Shown piece after piece: positions 1-5,961 of a stretch of DNA of 7,485 nt. Positions within the stretch are counted from its first letter, which is position 1. Each line of letters opens with the position of its first letter. The notes under the pieces are model-generated. The model was given only the letters and a program-made list of their open reading frames with translations. It was not told the origin of the DNA and did no database searches. This DNA is from Acidobacteriota bacterium (lineage in GTDB: Bacteria; Acidobacteriota; Terriglobia; Terriglobales; Acidobacteriaceae). The stretch lies in contig JAJZNH010000673.1 in assembly GCA_021811745.1 (NCBI GenBank), positions 1-7,485 on the forward strand, written 5' to 3'. The position numbers were made by a program, and so were the translations under genes.

Positions 1-1
1 T

Positions 2-94
2 AAGCAACTTGCCGGCATGACCGCGGGCCGCGTGCGCGTGAAGGACTGCACCATCTGGGAGACCGACGCCACCACGGCAACCTACTACGAGTAG
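2..94 (+). CDS. C-terminal end of a 6-pyruvoyl/6-carboxy-tetrahydropterin synthase family protein (partial)
   Basis: Only the last 30 codons are in the window, ending at a TAG at 92-94. The visible peptide contains a basic V-R-V-K stretch, then T-I-W-E-T-D and a Tyr-Tyr-Glu end. This matches the C-terminal pattern of the PTPS/QueD fold, where a short beta strand carries a conserved Glu in a 'W/F-E-T' motif that helps bind the pterin. QueD makes 6-carboxytetrahydropterin from dihydroneopterin triphosphate in the queuosine pathway; PTPS relatives act in biopterin or folate-like branches. The fragment is too short to separate these, so no symbol is given. It is the only plus-strand gene and converges with the cfa gene 43 nt away. 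The family call rests on one motif and is moderate. Confidence 0.55.
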   Translation, partial: KQLAGMTAGRVRVKDCTIWETDATTATYYE

Positions 95-137
95 CCGCGC
101 AGAACGCGCTCATGCAAGCTGAGGGAACACCGTAGGT

Positions 138-1415
138 TCATCCGCAGCCAACTTCCTGCCTGCGTTGGCGATACCAGTCTTCGCGGACCAGAGGCAGGCG
201 GCTGTGCCCGCCATCGGGCCGGCTGAGCAGAACCTGGTAGACCGCGATATCGCCCTTGCGAAAGGCCGCGGCCGACCCTGCCATATACAGCAGCCAAATG
301 CGATAGGTTGACTCAGGCACATGCTTGAGCAGCGCGGGTTCATTCTGCCGAAGGCCCTCGACCCAATGGCACAGGGTGCGCTCGTAGTGCTCGCGCAGAT
401 TTTCGACGTCGCGCACCTCCAGGCCGGCAGCTTCCGCGGCCTGAAGCGCCTGTGGCAACGTAACCAGCCTGCCGTCGGGGAAGACGTAGCGCTCGATGAA
501 GGAGTCGTTGCGCACCGGCGACACCGAGGAACGCGCGATGCCGTGATTGAGAAACACGCCGCCCGGCCGCAGCAGTTGATATGCGATTTTGAAGTACTGG
601 CGCAGGTTCTTCAATCCTACGTGTTCATACATTCCCACACTGGCGATCTTGTCGAAGCTTCCGTAGAGGTCTTTGCATTGGCGGTAGTCGAGCAGTTCAA
701 CCGAGCAACTTGTGTTCAGCCCTGCTTCCGCGATTCTGCGTTTTGCCGTTTCAGCCTGGCTTTGGCTGAGTGTGATGCCGCAGGCATGCGCATGGTGCTC
801 GCCTGCAGCGTGGAGGACGAGGCTTCCCCACCCGCATCCTATGTCCAGAAAATGCTCCCCGGGTTCGATGCGCAGCTTACGGCAGATGGTCTCAAGTTTT
901 TGCGTCTGGGCGCGATCAAGAGAATCGTCGGCGGTTCGAAAGTACGCGCAGGAGTAGACGAGCGAATTGCCCAGCCACGGCCGGAAGAATTCGAGAGGCT
1001 GATCGTAGTGGTAGGAGATCGCCGCGCAGTCTCGGCGCATACAGCTTTGCGCTCCGTGCCGGAACCATCGTCCGGCGTCTGCTGCCGCGCGCAGGATGGA
1101 TCCCATCAGCCGCTGCTTTAAGTCGCGGGAACGACCGAAAAGATATTCGGCAACCGAAAAAACCGCCAAGAGATCCCCGTCGATGTCGAGGGCGCGATGA
1201 ATAAACGCCTCACCCAGGGTAATTTCATCGGATGAAAACAGGAATGAAGCCAGAGCCGCGGGGGTGGCGATCGAGATGGTGAAGGCCGGAGTTTCGTCCG
1301 GCCGCGAAGACCACCGCCAGCCGTCCCACAGCCGGATGGAGAACGCGGGGCCCTCATAACCCTGGAAAAGGGAGCCCAACAGGCCGGCTCGTGACGATGG
1401 GAGTGAGTGAAGCAT
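138..1415 (-). CDS. cfa: Cyclopropane-fatty-acyl-phospholipid synthase (SAM-dependent)
   Basis: A 425-aa enzyme expected to add a methylene group from S-adenosylmethionine across cis double bonds of acyl chains in membrane phospholipids, acting at the inner face of the cytoplasmic membrane. Residues 1-130 form the N-terminal lipid-side domain and about 135-400 the methyltransferase domain. The SAM-binding loop L-D-I-G-C-G-W-G is at 190-197. All residues known to be important in E. coli Cfa have counterparts: Cys156 in Y-S-C-A-Y-F (C139), Glu264 in G-M-Y-E-H-V-G (E239), His291 and Ile293 in N-H-G-I (H266, I268) and Tyr344 (Y317). The Y-V-F-P-D-G motif at 310-315 is also typical. The protein is somewhat longer than the 382-aa E. 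coli enzyme, with a charged C-terminal tail. The ATG is chosen because GAGGTGGG (1421-1428) lies 5 nt upstream. A good promoter about 110 nt upstream suggests its own transcription unit. Confidence 0.95.
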   Translation of the reverse strand: MLHSLPSSRAGLLGSLFQGYEGPAFSIRLWDGWRWSSRPDETPAFTISIATPAALASFLFSSDEITLGEAFIHRALDIDGDLLAVFSVAEYLFGRSRDLKQRLMGSILRAAADAGRWFRHGAQSCMRRDCAAISYHYDQPLEFFRPWLGNSLVYSCAYFRTADDSLDRAQTQKLETICRKLRIEPGEHFLDIGCGWGSLVLHAAGEHHAHACGITLSQSQAETAKRRIAEAGLNTSCSVELLDYRQCKDLYGSFDKIASVGMYEHVGLKNLRQYFKIAYQLLRPGGVFLNHGIARSSVSPVRNDSFIERYVFPDGRLVTLPQALQAAEAAGLEVRDVENLREHYERTLCHWVEGLRQNEPALLKHVPESTYRIWLLYMAGSAAAFRKGDIAVYQVLLSRPDGGHSRLPLVREDWYRQRRQEVGCG

Positions 1416-1525
1416 CGTATCCCACCTCGTGTCCTATCCCAACGAATTCAGCTCAGGCAGCCGCCGCTCGCGAGACGATCCCTCTCTTTCGCGGCTCACA
1501 GGTGAAGGCCTTTCTGGTTGGCGGT

Positions 1526-1553
1526 ATTATAGTGCGCTTTCTGGAGAGATCAA
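1526..1553 (-). promoter_or_regulatory. Sigma70-type promoter for cfa
   Basis: Read on the minus strand, there is a -35-like TTGATC (1548-1553), a 16-nt spacer and a perfect TATAAT (1526-1531). It lies in the gap after the M50 protease stop and points at cfa. Transcription would start near 1519, giving a leader of roughly 100 nt. This is the best match to a housekeeping promoter in the window. Its activity is inferred. Confidence 0.7.
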
Positions 1554-1609
1554 GGGGGAGCTGAACAGGAGATCGCGTCCTGCCAAACGCGGAAGTTAGG
1601 CGAAGCGCC

Positions 1610-2560
1610 CTATTGCGCCGCCGCGGAGGCATGCGGGTGAATGATGCTCACCAGCGAACTGCCCGCGAAGGGGGTGGGCGTAAAGGTGAGGAGGAAGATG
1701 ACGAGCGCGGCGATTCCCAGGATGCGGCGGTGGCCGCTAAGTGCCGGTTCCGGTTCTACTCTGGGGTGGCGCATGGCGGGAATAAGCAGGATGACGCCCC
1801 AAAGGATCCAGCCCACCCAAAAGACGGCGCCGGCGACAAAGAGCGCGAAGGGCAGTGCCAGCGTGATCGCCTTGTGGAGGCGGGGTGAGATGGAGTAAAG
1901 GATGTGTCCGCCGTCGAGTTGTCCGCCGGGGATCAGGTTCAGGGCGGTGATGAAGAGGCCGATCCAGCCGGCGACGAGCACGGGATGGGGCGAGAGCCGG
2001 TTGAAGGATGGCAGGAGCGGGTCCCAGCGCGCGACAAGACCGTGGAGCAGGCGGATGGTCAGCGGCTCTCCGCCGAATTGGATGATGGCATCGGCGGGAT
2101 TGGCGTGGGTGTTTAAGCTCAGGACAAAGCCTGCGGCCACTGCCAGTACGGAAGCAAGATAGCCGGCGAGCGGGCCGTAGATGCCCACATCCATCAGCGC
2201 GTCGCGGGTAGGGATGCGCGATTGGATCTGGATGACGGCGCCGGCCGTGCCGCTGAGGGTGGGCGCGGGCAGCACCCAGGGCAGCGTGGCGTGGATGCGG
2301 TGCACACGGCAGGCGATATAGTGGCCGAACTCGTGGACGAGTAGAATGCCGAGGAGCGTAGCGGAGAACTCCCAACCATTGATGTAGAGGTGGGGATGGC
2401 GCGCCAGCCAAGGCCAGGGCCAGATGTCGGCATCGCTGGCCACGGGCGGCAGGCCCTCCAGGAAGTTCTGCATAAAGCGGGCGCCGTTAGCGGTGGTGGT
2501 CACCACGGTGACTACGAGCAGAATTGCAGGCAGGCCATACTCGCGAAAGATAGAGCGCAC
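1610..2560 (-). CDS. Site-2 protease family (M50) membrane metalloprotease
   Basis: A polytopic membrane protein of the intramembrane zinc protease family, which cuts substrates within or near the lipid bilayer. Using the GTG start (316 aa), the zinc-binding H-E-F-G-H is at 76-80. The third-ligand motif N-L-I-P-G-G-Q-L-D-G-G-H is at 208-219, with Asp216 the expected ligand. Hydrophobic segments occur near 10-27, 66-83, 126-149, 193-211, 229-262 (probably two) and 279-298. No PDZ domain is seen, which resembles the EGY-like/cyanobacterial branch rather than RseP. The start is uncertain. GTG at 2558-2560 has GAGG 6 nt upstream (2567-2570). The longest reading starts at TTG 2645-2647 (345 aa) but has only a poorly spaced AAGG, and a stop lies just upstream of it. 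No substrate or partner can be inferred from HU upstream and cfa downstream, although lipid remodelling next door would be compatible with a membrane role. Confidence 0.9.
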   Translation of the reverse strand: MRSIFREYGLPAILLVVTVVTTTANGARFMQNFLEGLPPVASDADIWPWPWLARHPHLYINGWEFSATLLGILLVHEFGHYIACRVHRIHATLPWVLPAPTLSGTAGAVIQIQSRIPTRDALMDVGIYGPLAGYLASVLAVAAGFVLSLNTHANPADAIIQFGGEPLTIRLLHGLVARWDPLLPSFNRLSPHPVLVAGWIGLFITALNLIPGGQLDGGHILYSISPRLHKAITLALPFALFVAGAVFWVGWILWGVILLIPAMRHPRVEPEPALSGHRRILGIAALVIFLLTFTPTPFAGSSLVSIIHPHASAAAQ

Positions 2561-2723
2561 CGGATTCCTCAACGTTCTCAGCGCGACTGAAGAGTGCCGC
2601 AGTTCGACCTCGCGCAGAGTGGGCGCAGAGGCCGGTGGCTGGACCAATCGCCTTGGGGCCCGGCAACATCAACAGCACCCAGACTGCATGGAAAGAGATG
2701 GTTTCCGCTGGCCGGGTGCGCTC

Positions 2724-3017
2724 TTACGCGCCGGGCGGCGTCGCGCCGGGTTCCAGAGCGTGCAGTTCCTTGCCCGGTTTGAAACGCACTGCCTTTCCGG
2801 GAGCGATGCTTACCTCAGTTCCGGTGCGGGGATTGCGGCCGATCCCGGTTTTGCGGGCGCGCACGCTGAAAACGCCAAACCCGCGCAGTTCGATGCGCTC
2901 ACCGGCGGCAAGGGCTTGCTTAAGGCCCTCAAAGACGGTGTCCACTGCGGCCTCCGCCTTGCTGCGCGGGAGACCGGTACGCTCGATGACATGATGAACG
3001 ATGTCCTGCTTGATCAA
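2724..3017 (-). CDS. HU family DNA-binding protein
   Basis: A 97-aa nucleoid protein of the HU/IHF fold, expected to dimerise and bend DNA with two beta arms. The sequence starts M-I-K-Q-D-I-V, followed by two helices. The family signature runs from Gly46-Phe-Gly to about 65. Arg61-Asn62-Pro63 is at the arm tip, and Pro63 is the residue that intercalates between base pairs. F-K-P-G-K-E-L at 79-85 is the normal end of the fold, and about 10 extra Ala/Pro/Gly-rich residues follow. I chose TTG at 3015-3017 because it has GAGG 8 nt upstream (3026-3029) and puts the N-terminus exactly where HU proteins begin. Reading on to an ATG at 3215 would add 66 residues of non-HU character covering the structured gap. 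HU and IHF subunits cannot be told apart safely, so no symbol is given. Confidence 0.92.
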   Translation of the reverse strand: MIKQDIVHHVIERTGLPRSKAEAAVDTVFEGLKQALAAGERIELRGFGVFSVRARKTGIGRNPRTGTEVSIAPGKAVRFKPGKELHALEPGATPPGA

Positions 3018-3025
3018 TGGAGTAA

Positions 3026-3029
3026 CCTC
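3026..3029 (-). promoter_or_regulatory. Ribosome binding site that fixes the HU start at TTG
   Basis: On the minus strand GAGG (within GTGAGG) lies 8 nt upstream of the TTG at 3015-3017. No ATG or GTG near this position is in frame, so the site decides the start. Confidence 0.65.
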
Positions 3030-3059
3030 ACTGGCGTCTCTGGTATTGACTCTACTACG

Positions 3060-3071
3060 ATCCGTACGGAT
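3060..3071. promoter_or_regulatory. 12-bp perfect palindrome upstream of the HU gene
   Basis: ATCCGTACGGAT reads the same on both strands. It lies 43 nt upstream of the HU start and overlaps a CATAAT -10-like hexamer (minus strand, 3070-3075). The position would suit an operator for a dimeric regulator. No convincing -35 sequence accompanies the hexamer, so both promoter and operator roles are inference. Confidence 0.35.
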
Positions 3072-3088
3072 TATGCTACTGATTTTGT

Positions 3089-3106
3089 TGCCCTTCTGAA
3101 AGGGCA
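3089..3106. repeat. Short inverted repeat (7-bp stem, 4-nt loop) in the HU upstream region
   Basis: TGCCCTT (3089-3095) and AAGGGCA (3100-3106) are perfect complements around a CTGA loop. Neither side is followed by a T-run, so it is not a classical intrinsic terminator. It would sit about where the -35 region of an HU promoter belongs. Confidence 0.4.
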
Positions 3107-3152
3107 GCGAAATCGATGCTGGCGCTTTCCGCATGGAGCCCGGTCTGTCACG

Positions 3153-3211
3153 CCCATGCCTGCCTAACTGCCGGAGCACGCAAACAGTAAGACGGCTCCG
3201 GCGCGCATGGG
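3153..3211. repeat. Nested inverted repeats between the UDG gene and HU
   Basis: The inner stem GCCGGAGC (3170-3177) pairs perfectly with GCTCCGGC (3195-3202) across a 17-nt loop. An outer pair, CCCATGC (3153-3159) and GCATGGG (3205-3211), encloses it with 10 and 2 unpaired bases. The structure begins about 40 nt beyond the uracil-DNA glycosylase stop. It could protect or end that transcript, but no T-run follows on either strand, so a terminator call is not secure. Confidence 0.45.
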
Positions 3212-3252
3212 TCAACCTGAGAACGAAGGAATCCGCTTGATGCGGTCCGCAG

Positions 3253-4104
3253 TCATTTCCGGCCTGGCGGCTTCAGACCCAGTTCTTTCATGGCAATCTG
3301 CAAATCGGCCCAGGCTTCTTTCTTCTGCCGCGGGTCGCGGAGCAGATAGGCCGGATGGTACGTGACGATGAGCCTGGCTCCGCGCACAGAGTGAACACGG
3401 CCGCGCAGGCCGGCCAGAGGCTGGCGCGCGCCGAGAAGGTACGTGGCGGCGGTAGCGCCCAGCGCCACCAGAACGTCTGGCCGCACCACATCGATCTGCC
3501 GGAGCAGGAACGGCATGCAGGTATTGGCTTCCTCCGGCTCGGGCGTGCGGTTGCCGGGCGGGCGGCACTTGACCACGTTGGCGATGTAAACCTCCTCGCG
3601 GCGCAGGCCCATGGCGGTGATCATGTTGTTGAGTAGCTGCCCGGCGCGGCCCACGAAAGGCAGGCCCTGCGCGTCTTCGTCCGCGCCCGGCCCCTCGCCT
3701 ACAAACATGAGGCGGGCGTTGGGGTCGCCGTCAGCGAAGACCAGTTTGTTGCGTCCCTTGTGGAGGGCGCAGCGGGTGCAGTCGCCGATCTCTTCGCGAA
3801 TGAGCTTGAGGGCAGCAGGACGCGCGGCGGCCGGAATGACCGTTGCACTCTGCGGGGGCGGGGAAAAACCTTTGCGTGCGGGAATGGCGGGTTCCTCTCC
3901 AATGAAGTTGGGTTGAGTTGACGAGACCCGGGTCTCGGAAGCGGGACCCGGGGCACCCATGTCTGTACCTGTGTCTGCCCCCACCCCGTCGGCCGGCGCT
4001 GTGTCCACGGCGCGGCGGTAGAGATCAGTGACGCCCAGATCGCGATAGAAACGGATGCGCTCGGCGATGGCATCGCGGGTTGTGGGATCGAGCGGTTGCG
4101 CCAC
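3253..4104 (-). CDS. Family 4 uracil-DNA glycosylase (4Fe-4S type)
   Basis: A 283-aa DNA repair enzyme expected to excise uracil, from cytosine deamination or misincorporation, and so start base excision repair. The catalytic domain covers about 97-278. Four cysteines positioned for the family's 4Fe-4S cluster are seen at 109, 112, 180 and 196. The active-site loop G-E-G-P-G-A-D-E-D is at 136-144, followed by G-L-P-F-V-G-R-A-G at 147-155. The DNA-binding motif H-P-A-Y-L-L-R is at 250-256. Residues 1-35 look helical, and 36-96 are a Pro/Ala/Gly-rich linker, so the protein is longer than minimal family members of about 200 aa. It starts at GTG 4102-4104, only 5 nt after the coaBC stop. Its ribosome site TGGAG (4113-4117) overlaps the last coaBC codons, so the two are probably co-transcribed and translationally coupled. 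Confidence 0.93.
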   Translation of the reverse strand: MAQPLDPTTRDAIAERIRFYRDLGVTDLYRRAVDTAPADGVGADTGTDMGAPGPASETRVSSTQPNFIGEEPAIPARKGFSPPPQSATVIPAAARPAALKLIREEIGDCTRCALHKGRNKLVFADGDPNARLMFVGEGPGADEDAQGLPFVGRAGQLLNNMITAMGLRREEVYIANVVKCRPPGNRTPEPEEANTCMPFLLRQIDVVRPDVLVALGATAATYLLGARQPLAGLRGRVHSVRGARLIVTYHPAYLLRDPRQKKEAWADLQIAMKELGLKPPGRK

Positions 4105-4109
4105 GCGGC

Positions 4110-5420
4110 TTACTCCACAATAAGCTGGCGGCGGCTTGCGGCGGGAACAATGGTCTCGTCAGCCGCGCCCTGCCGCCGGGGCTTCGTGTCTGCGCCCTCA
4201 TCGAGCTCCACAACCAGTGAGCGGGGACGGCGCAGCACAAGAATCTCGTCGAGGATGCGGTCGGCAAGCGATCGCTTGGGCATCTCCGGCAGTTCAATCG
4301 CTGTGGTGGCAGTCAGGAAGGTCACCGCGTTGGTGTCAGCGTCGATGCCGACGTTGGCTGAGGCTACGTCGTTGAGCACAATCGCATCGGCGCCCTTGCG
4401 CAGGAGCTTGGTGCGCGCATTCTCCACGCGGTTCTCGGTTTCGGCTGCAAAGCCGATGATGAGCTGACCGGGAAGGCGGCGGCGCACAACTTCGGCCAGA
4501 ATGTCTTCTGTTGGCGCAAGTTCGAGCGTGAGCGGGCCGCTGCGCTTCAGCTTCTGCTCGGAAACTTTCACCGGGCGATAATCGGCCACAGCCGCGGCCT
4601 TGATGACGAGCGTCGCCTCGCCCAGGTGCGCAAGCACAGCCTGGCGCATCTCCTCGGCGCTGGTGACTTTGATCAAGTCACAGTGCGAGGGCTGATGCAG
4701 GGCTGTGGGACCACTGACGAGGATGACTTTGGCGCCGCGGCTACGCGCGGCCTCGGCAATCGCATAGCCCATTTTGCCGCTGGAGCGGTTGCCCAGAAAG
4801 CGTACTGGGTCGAGCGCCTCGCGTGTGCCACCGGCAGTGACGAGTACGGTTTCACCGGTGAGATCGTGGCGGCTGCCGAGCGTGTTGATGACGGCCTCGG
4901 CAATCAGATCGGGTTCGGCCATGCGCCCCGCGCCGACCATCCCGCAGGCCAGTTCGCCAGTACCCGGTTCCACGATGCGCACGCCGCGCTGGCGGAGCAC
5001 TTCAACGTTGGCCTGCGTGGCGGGGTGGCGCCACATATTCACATTCATGGCCGGAGCCACCAGAACCGGGGCGGTCGTGGCCAGATACATCGTGGTGAGG
5101 AAATCGTCGGCAATGCCGTGAGCGAACTTGGCGAGGATGTCGGCCGTGGCCGGGGCTACGACGAGGGCCTGCGTCCATTGCGCTTCGCCGATGTGCTCGA
5201 TGGTGCTTTCATCGGCGCTCTGACCTGTGGCGGCATCCCCCCAGATGCTGGTGATGACCTTGTGCCCGGTGAGGGCGGCGAAGGTCAGCGGCTGCACAAA
5301 GCGGGTGGCTGCCTCGGTCATCACCACATGCACTTCAATGGCCTGACGTTGCAAGGCACGCACGAGTTCCGCTGCCTTGTAGGCGGCGATTCCCCCGGTG
5401 ACGCCGACAGTGACTCTCAT
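4110..5420 (-). CDS. coaBC: Bifunctional phosphopantothenoylcysteine decarboxylase/phosphopantothenate-cysteine ligase
   Basis: A 436-aa fusion catalysing two consecutive cytosolic steps of coenzyme A synthesis. The C-terminal CoaB half joins cysteine to 4'-phosphopantothenate, using CTP in typical bacterial enzymes. The N-terminal flavoprotein CoaC half then decarboxylates the product to 4'-phosphopantetheine. The CoaC half (1 to about 182) begins G-V-T-G-G-I-A-A-Y-K. It carries His76, Asn126 in P-A-M-N, and Cys159 in A-C-G, matching E. coli H75, N125 and C158. The CoaB half (about 188-398) has T-A-G-G-T-R-E (195-201), N-R-S-S-G-K-M-G (211-218), A-A-A-V-A-D-Y (275-281) and Lys290, the likely match of E. 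coli K289. Residues from about 398 form an extra low-complexity charged tail. The ATG fits the family start, but no strong ribosome site precedes it. It follows a 310-nt repeat-bearing spacer after rpoZ. Confidence 0.95.
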   Translation of the reverse strand: MRVTVGVTGGIAAYKAAELVRALQRQAIEVHVVMTEAATRFVQPLTFAALTGHKVITSIWGDAATGQSADESTIEHIGEAQWTQALVVAPATADILAKFAHGIADDFLTTMYLATTAPVLVAPAMNVNMWRHPATQANVEVLRQRGVRIVEPGTGELACGMVGAGRMAEPDLIAEAVINTLGSRHDLTGETVLVTAGGTREALDPVRFLGNRSSGKMGYAIAEAARSRGAKVILVSGPTALHQPSHCDLIKVTSAEEMRQAVLAHLGEATLVIKAAAVADYRPVKVSEQKLKRSGPLTLELAPTEDILAEVVRRRLPGQLIIGFAAETENRVENARTKLLRKGADAIVLNDVASANVGIDADTNAVTFLTATTAIELPEMPKRSLADRILDEILVLRRPRSLVVELDEGADTKPRRQGAADETIVPAASRRQLIVE

Positions 5421-5434
5421 GGCTTGATTGTAGA

Positions 5435-5476
5435 TCAGGGGTCAGGGGTCAGGGATGAGGGATCGGTTGTCAGGGA
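5435..5476 (+). repeat. Array of six degenerate 7-bp units next to the coaBC start
   Basis: Six in-register heptads run TCAGGGG, TCAGGGG, TCAGGGA, TGAGGGA, TCGGTTG, TCAGGGA. The array ends 15 nt before the coaBC start codon, so in the coaBC transcript it reads as CCCCTGA-type repeats in the leader. It resembles the heptamer short tandem repeats described in filamentous cyanobacteria, though relatedness is not implied. Confidence 0.7.
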
Positions 5477-5727
5477 CTGAAGAAGGCGCGGCGCGCGCTC
5501 AAATTTGGATTCGGCGCAGAGACAACCCAGAGGCCGCGCCCGCTCGGCGCAAGAACCGCATGGGGTTGGACACAAGCCGAATGCCCCTCGCGTGATGATG
5601 CGGAGATCATGCGACAGTGAAAGGGCTTAAGGCAGTTCATGCCCTTGTGCATTCGCTGCGCAGGTTGAGCGCGGACCGATTGATCCAGATCTCCGACTAC
5701 TGACCCCGCCTCCTGATCCCCCATCCC
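5452..5727. repeat. 276-bp foldback segment between rpoZ and coaBC, no convincing gene
   Basis: The 310-nt gap 5421-5730 holds no gene I can support. Its ends form imperfect inverted repeats: 5452-5479 and the reverse complement of 5700-5727 agree at 20 of 28 positions, including 13 of the outer 15. The interior has a small 6-bp stem (AAGGGC 5621-5626, GCCCTT 5641-5646), but no recognisable RNA gene, promoter or terminator. An 84-codon minus-strand frame (5470-5724) starts inside the right repeat and resembles no protein I know. The segment could be a decayed miniature mobile element or a transcript hairpin built from the heptad arrays. Confidence 0.5.
5700..5727 (-). repeat. Array of four degenerate 7-bp units next to the rpoZ stop
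   Basis: On the plus strand the units are CTGACCC, CGCCTCC, TGATCCC, CCATCCC, in register. They are the opposite orientation of the array beside coaBC. The array begins 3 nt after the rpoZ stop codon. Confidence 0.6.
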
Positions 5728-5730
5728 AGG

Positions 5731-5961
5731 CTAGCTGAGCAGAATGGGAACGGCGGGGCCTTCGACCAGGGGCTTGTGCACCTCGGTCTCGGTCTTGACG
5801 TAGGCTATCTTGCCGGCGTCGACCTCTTCCTGCGCGATGCGGCAGGCCTTGGTGGAATGGCTGGCGATCAGCGCGCGGGAGCCGTTCTGCAACTGGCGGG
5901 CGCGGCGCGCGGCAACCAGAACCTTGCGGTAGTTGGAATCGAACTTGGTCTCAATCGTCAT
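5731..5961 (-). CDS. rpoZ: DNA-directed RNA polymerase omega subunit
   Basis: A 76-aa protein of the RpoZ/RPB6 family, which binds the beta-prime subunit and assists assembly and stability of core RNA polymerase. The visible features are an N-terminal helical part with S-N-Y-R-K-V-L-V-A-A-R-R-A-R-Q-L (9-24). The core follows with N-G-S-R-A-L-I (27-33) and a Lys-Ala-Cys-Arg-Ile-Ala-Q-E-E-V segment, corresponding to the family's conserved 'A..E' helix. The length is normal. The ATG at 5959-5961 is chosen because GAGGAGG (5968-5974) sits 6 nt upstream, and the first residues then match family N-termini; an in-frame extension to 6027 is not omega-like. The start overlaps the gmk 3' end by 11 nt, so translation is probably coupled. 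Position directly behind gmk is a classic context that supports the call. Confidence 0.92.
   Translation of the reverse strand: MTIETKFDSNYRKVLVAARRARQLQNGSRALIASHSTKACRIAQEEVDAGKIAYVKTETEVHKPLVEGPAVPILLS

Noticed and set aside
95..137. Possible bidirectional terminator between the pterin synthase fragment and cfa
   Set aside because: Only a 3-bp stem can be drawn and there is no T-run on either strand.
321..1121. Long plus-strand open frame of 266 codons
   Set aside because: It lies antisense to cfa, whose catalytic motifs are complete. A high-GC antisense frame is expected by chance.
1590..1612. Short GGCG-CTT-CGCC hairpin right after the M50 stop
   Set aside because: A four-base core stem with no following T-run is too weak to call a terminator.
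3046..3074. Plus-strand promoter-like TTGACT-17-GATTAT
   Set aside because: The -35 is good but the -10 is weak (4 of 6), and no plus-strand gene follows it; probably chance, though an antisense transcript cannot be excluded.
2424..3167. Plus-strand open frame of 247 codons
   Set aside because: It runs antisense across the M50 start, HU and their spacers with no family resemblance. HU on the other strand is clear.
3018..3215. N-terminal extension of HU to an ATG at 3213-3215
   Set aside because: The extra 66 residues do not resemble HU and cover the palindrome and hairpins. The TTG at 3015-3017 has a proper ribosome site.
4626..5480. Plus-strand open frame of 284 codons
   Set aside because: It is antisense to coaBC, has His/Gly-rich composition typical of reverse-frame reading, and shows no motif.
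5470..5724. 84-codon minus-strand frame between rpoZ and coaBC
   Set aside because: It begins inside the repeat array, has a weak ribosome site, shows no recognisable domain, and its composition looks like translated spacer.
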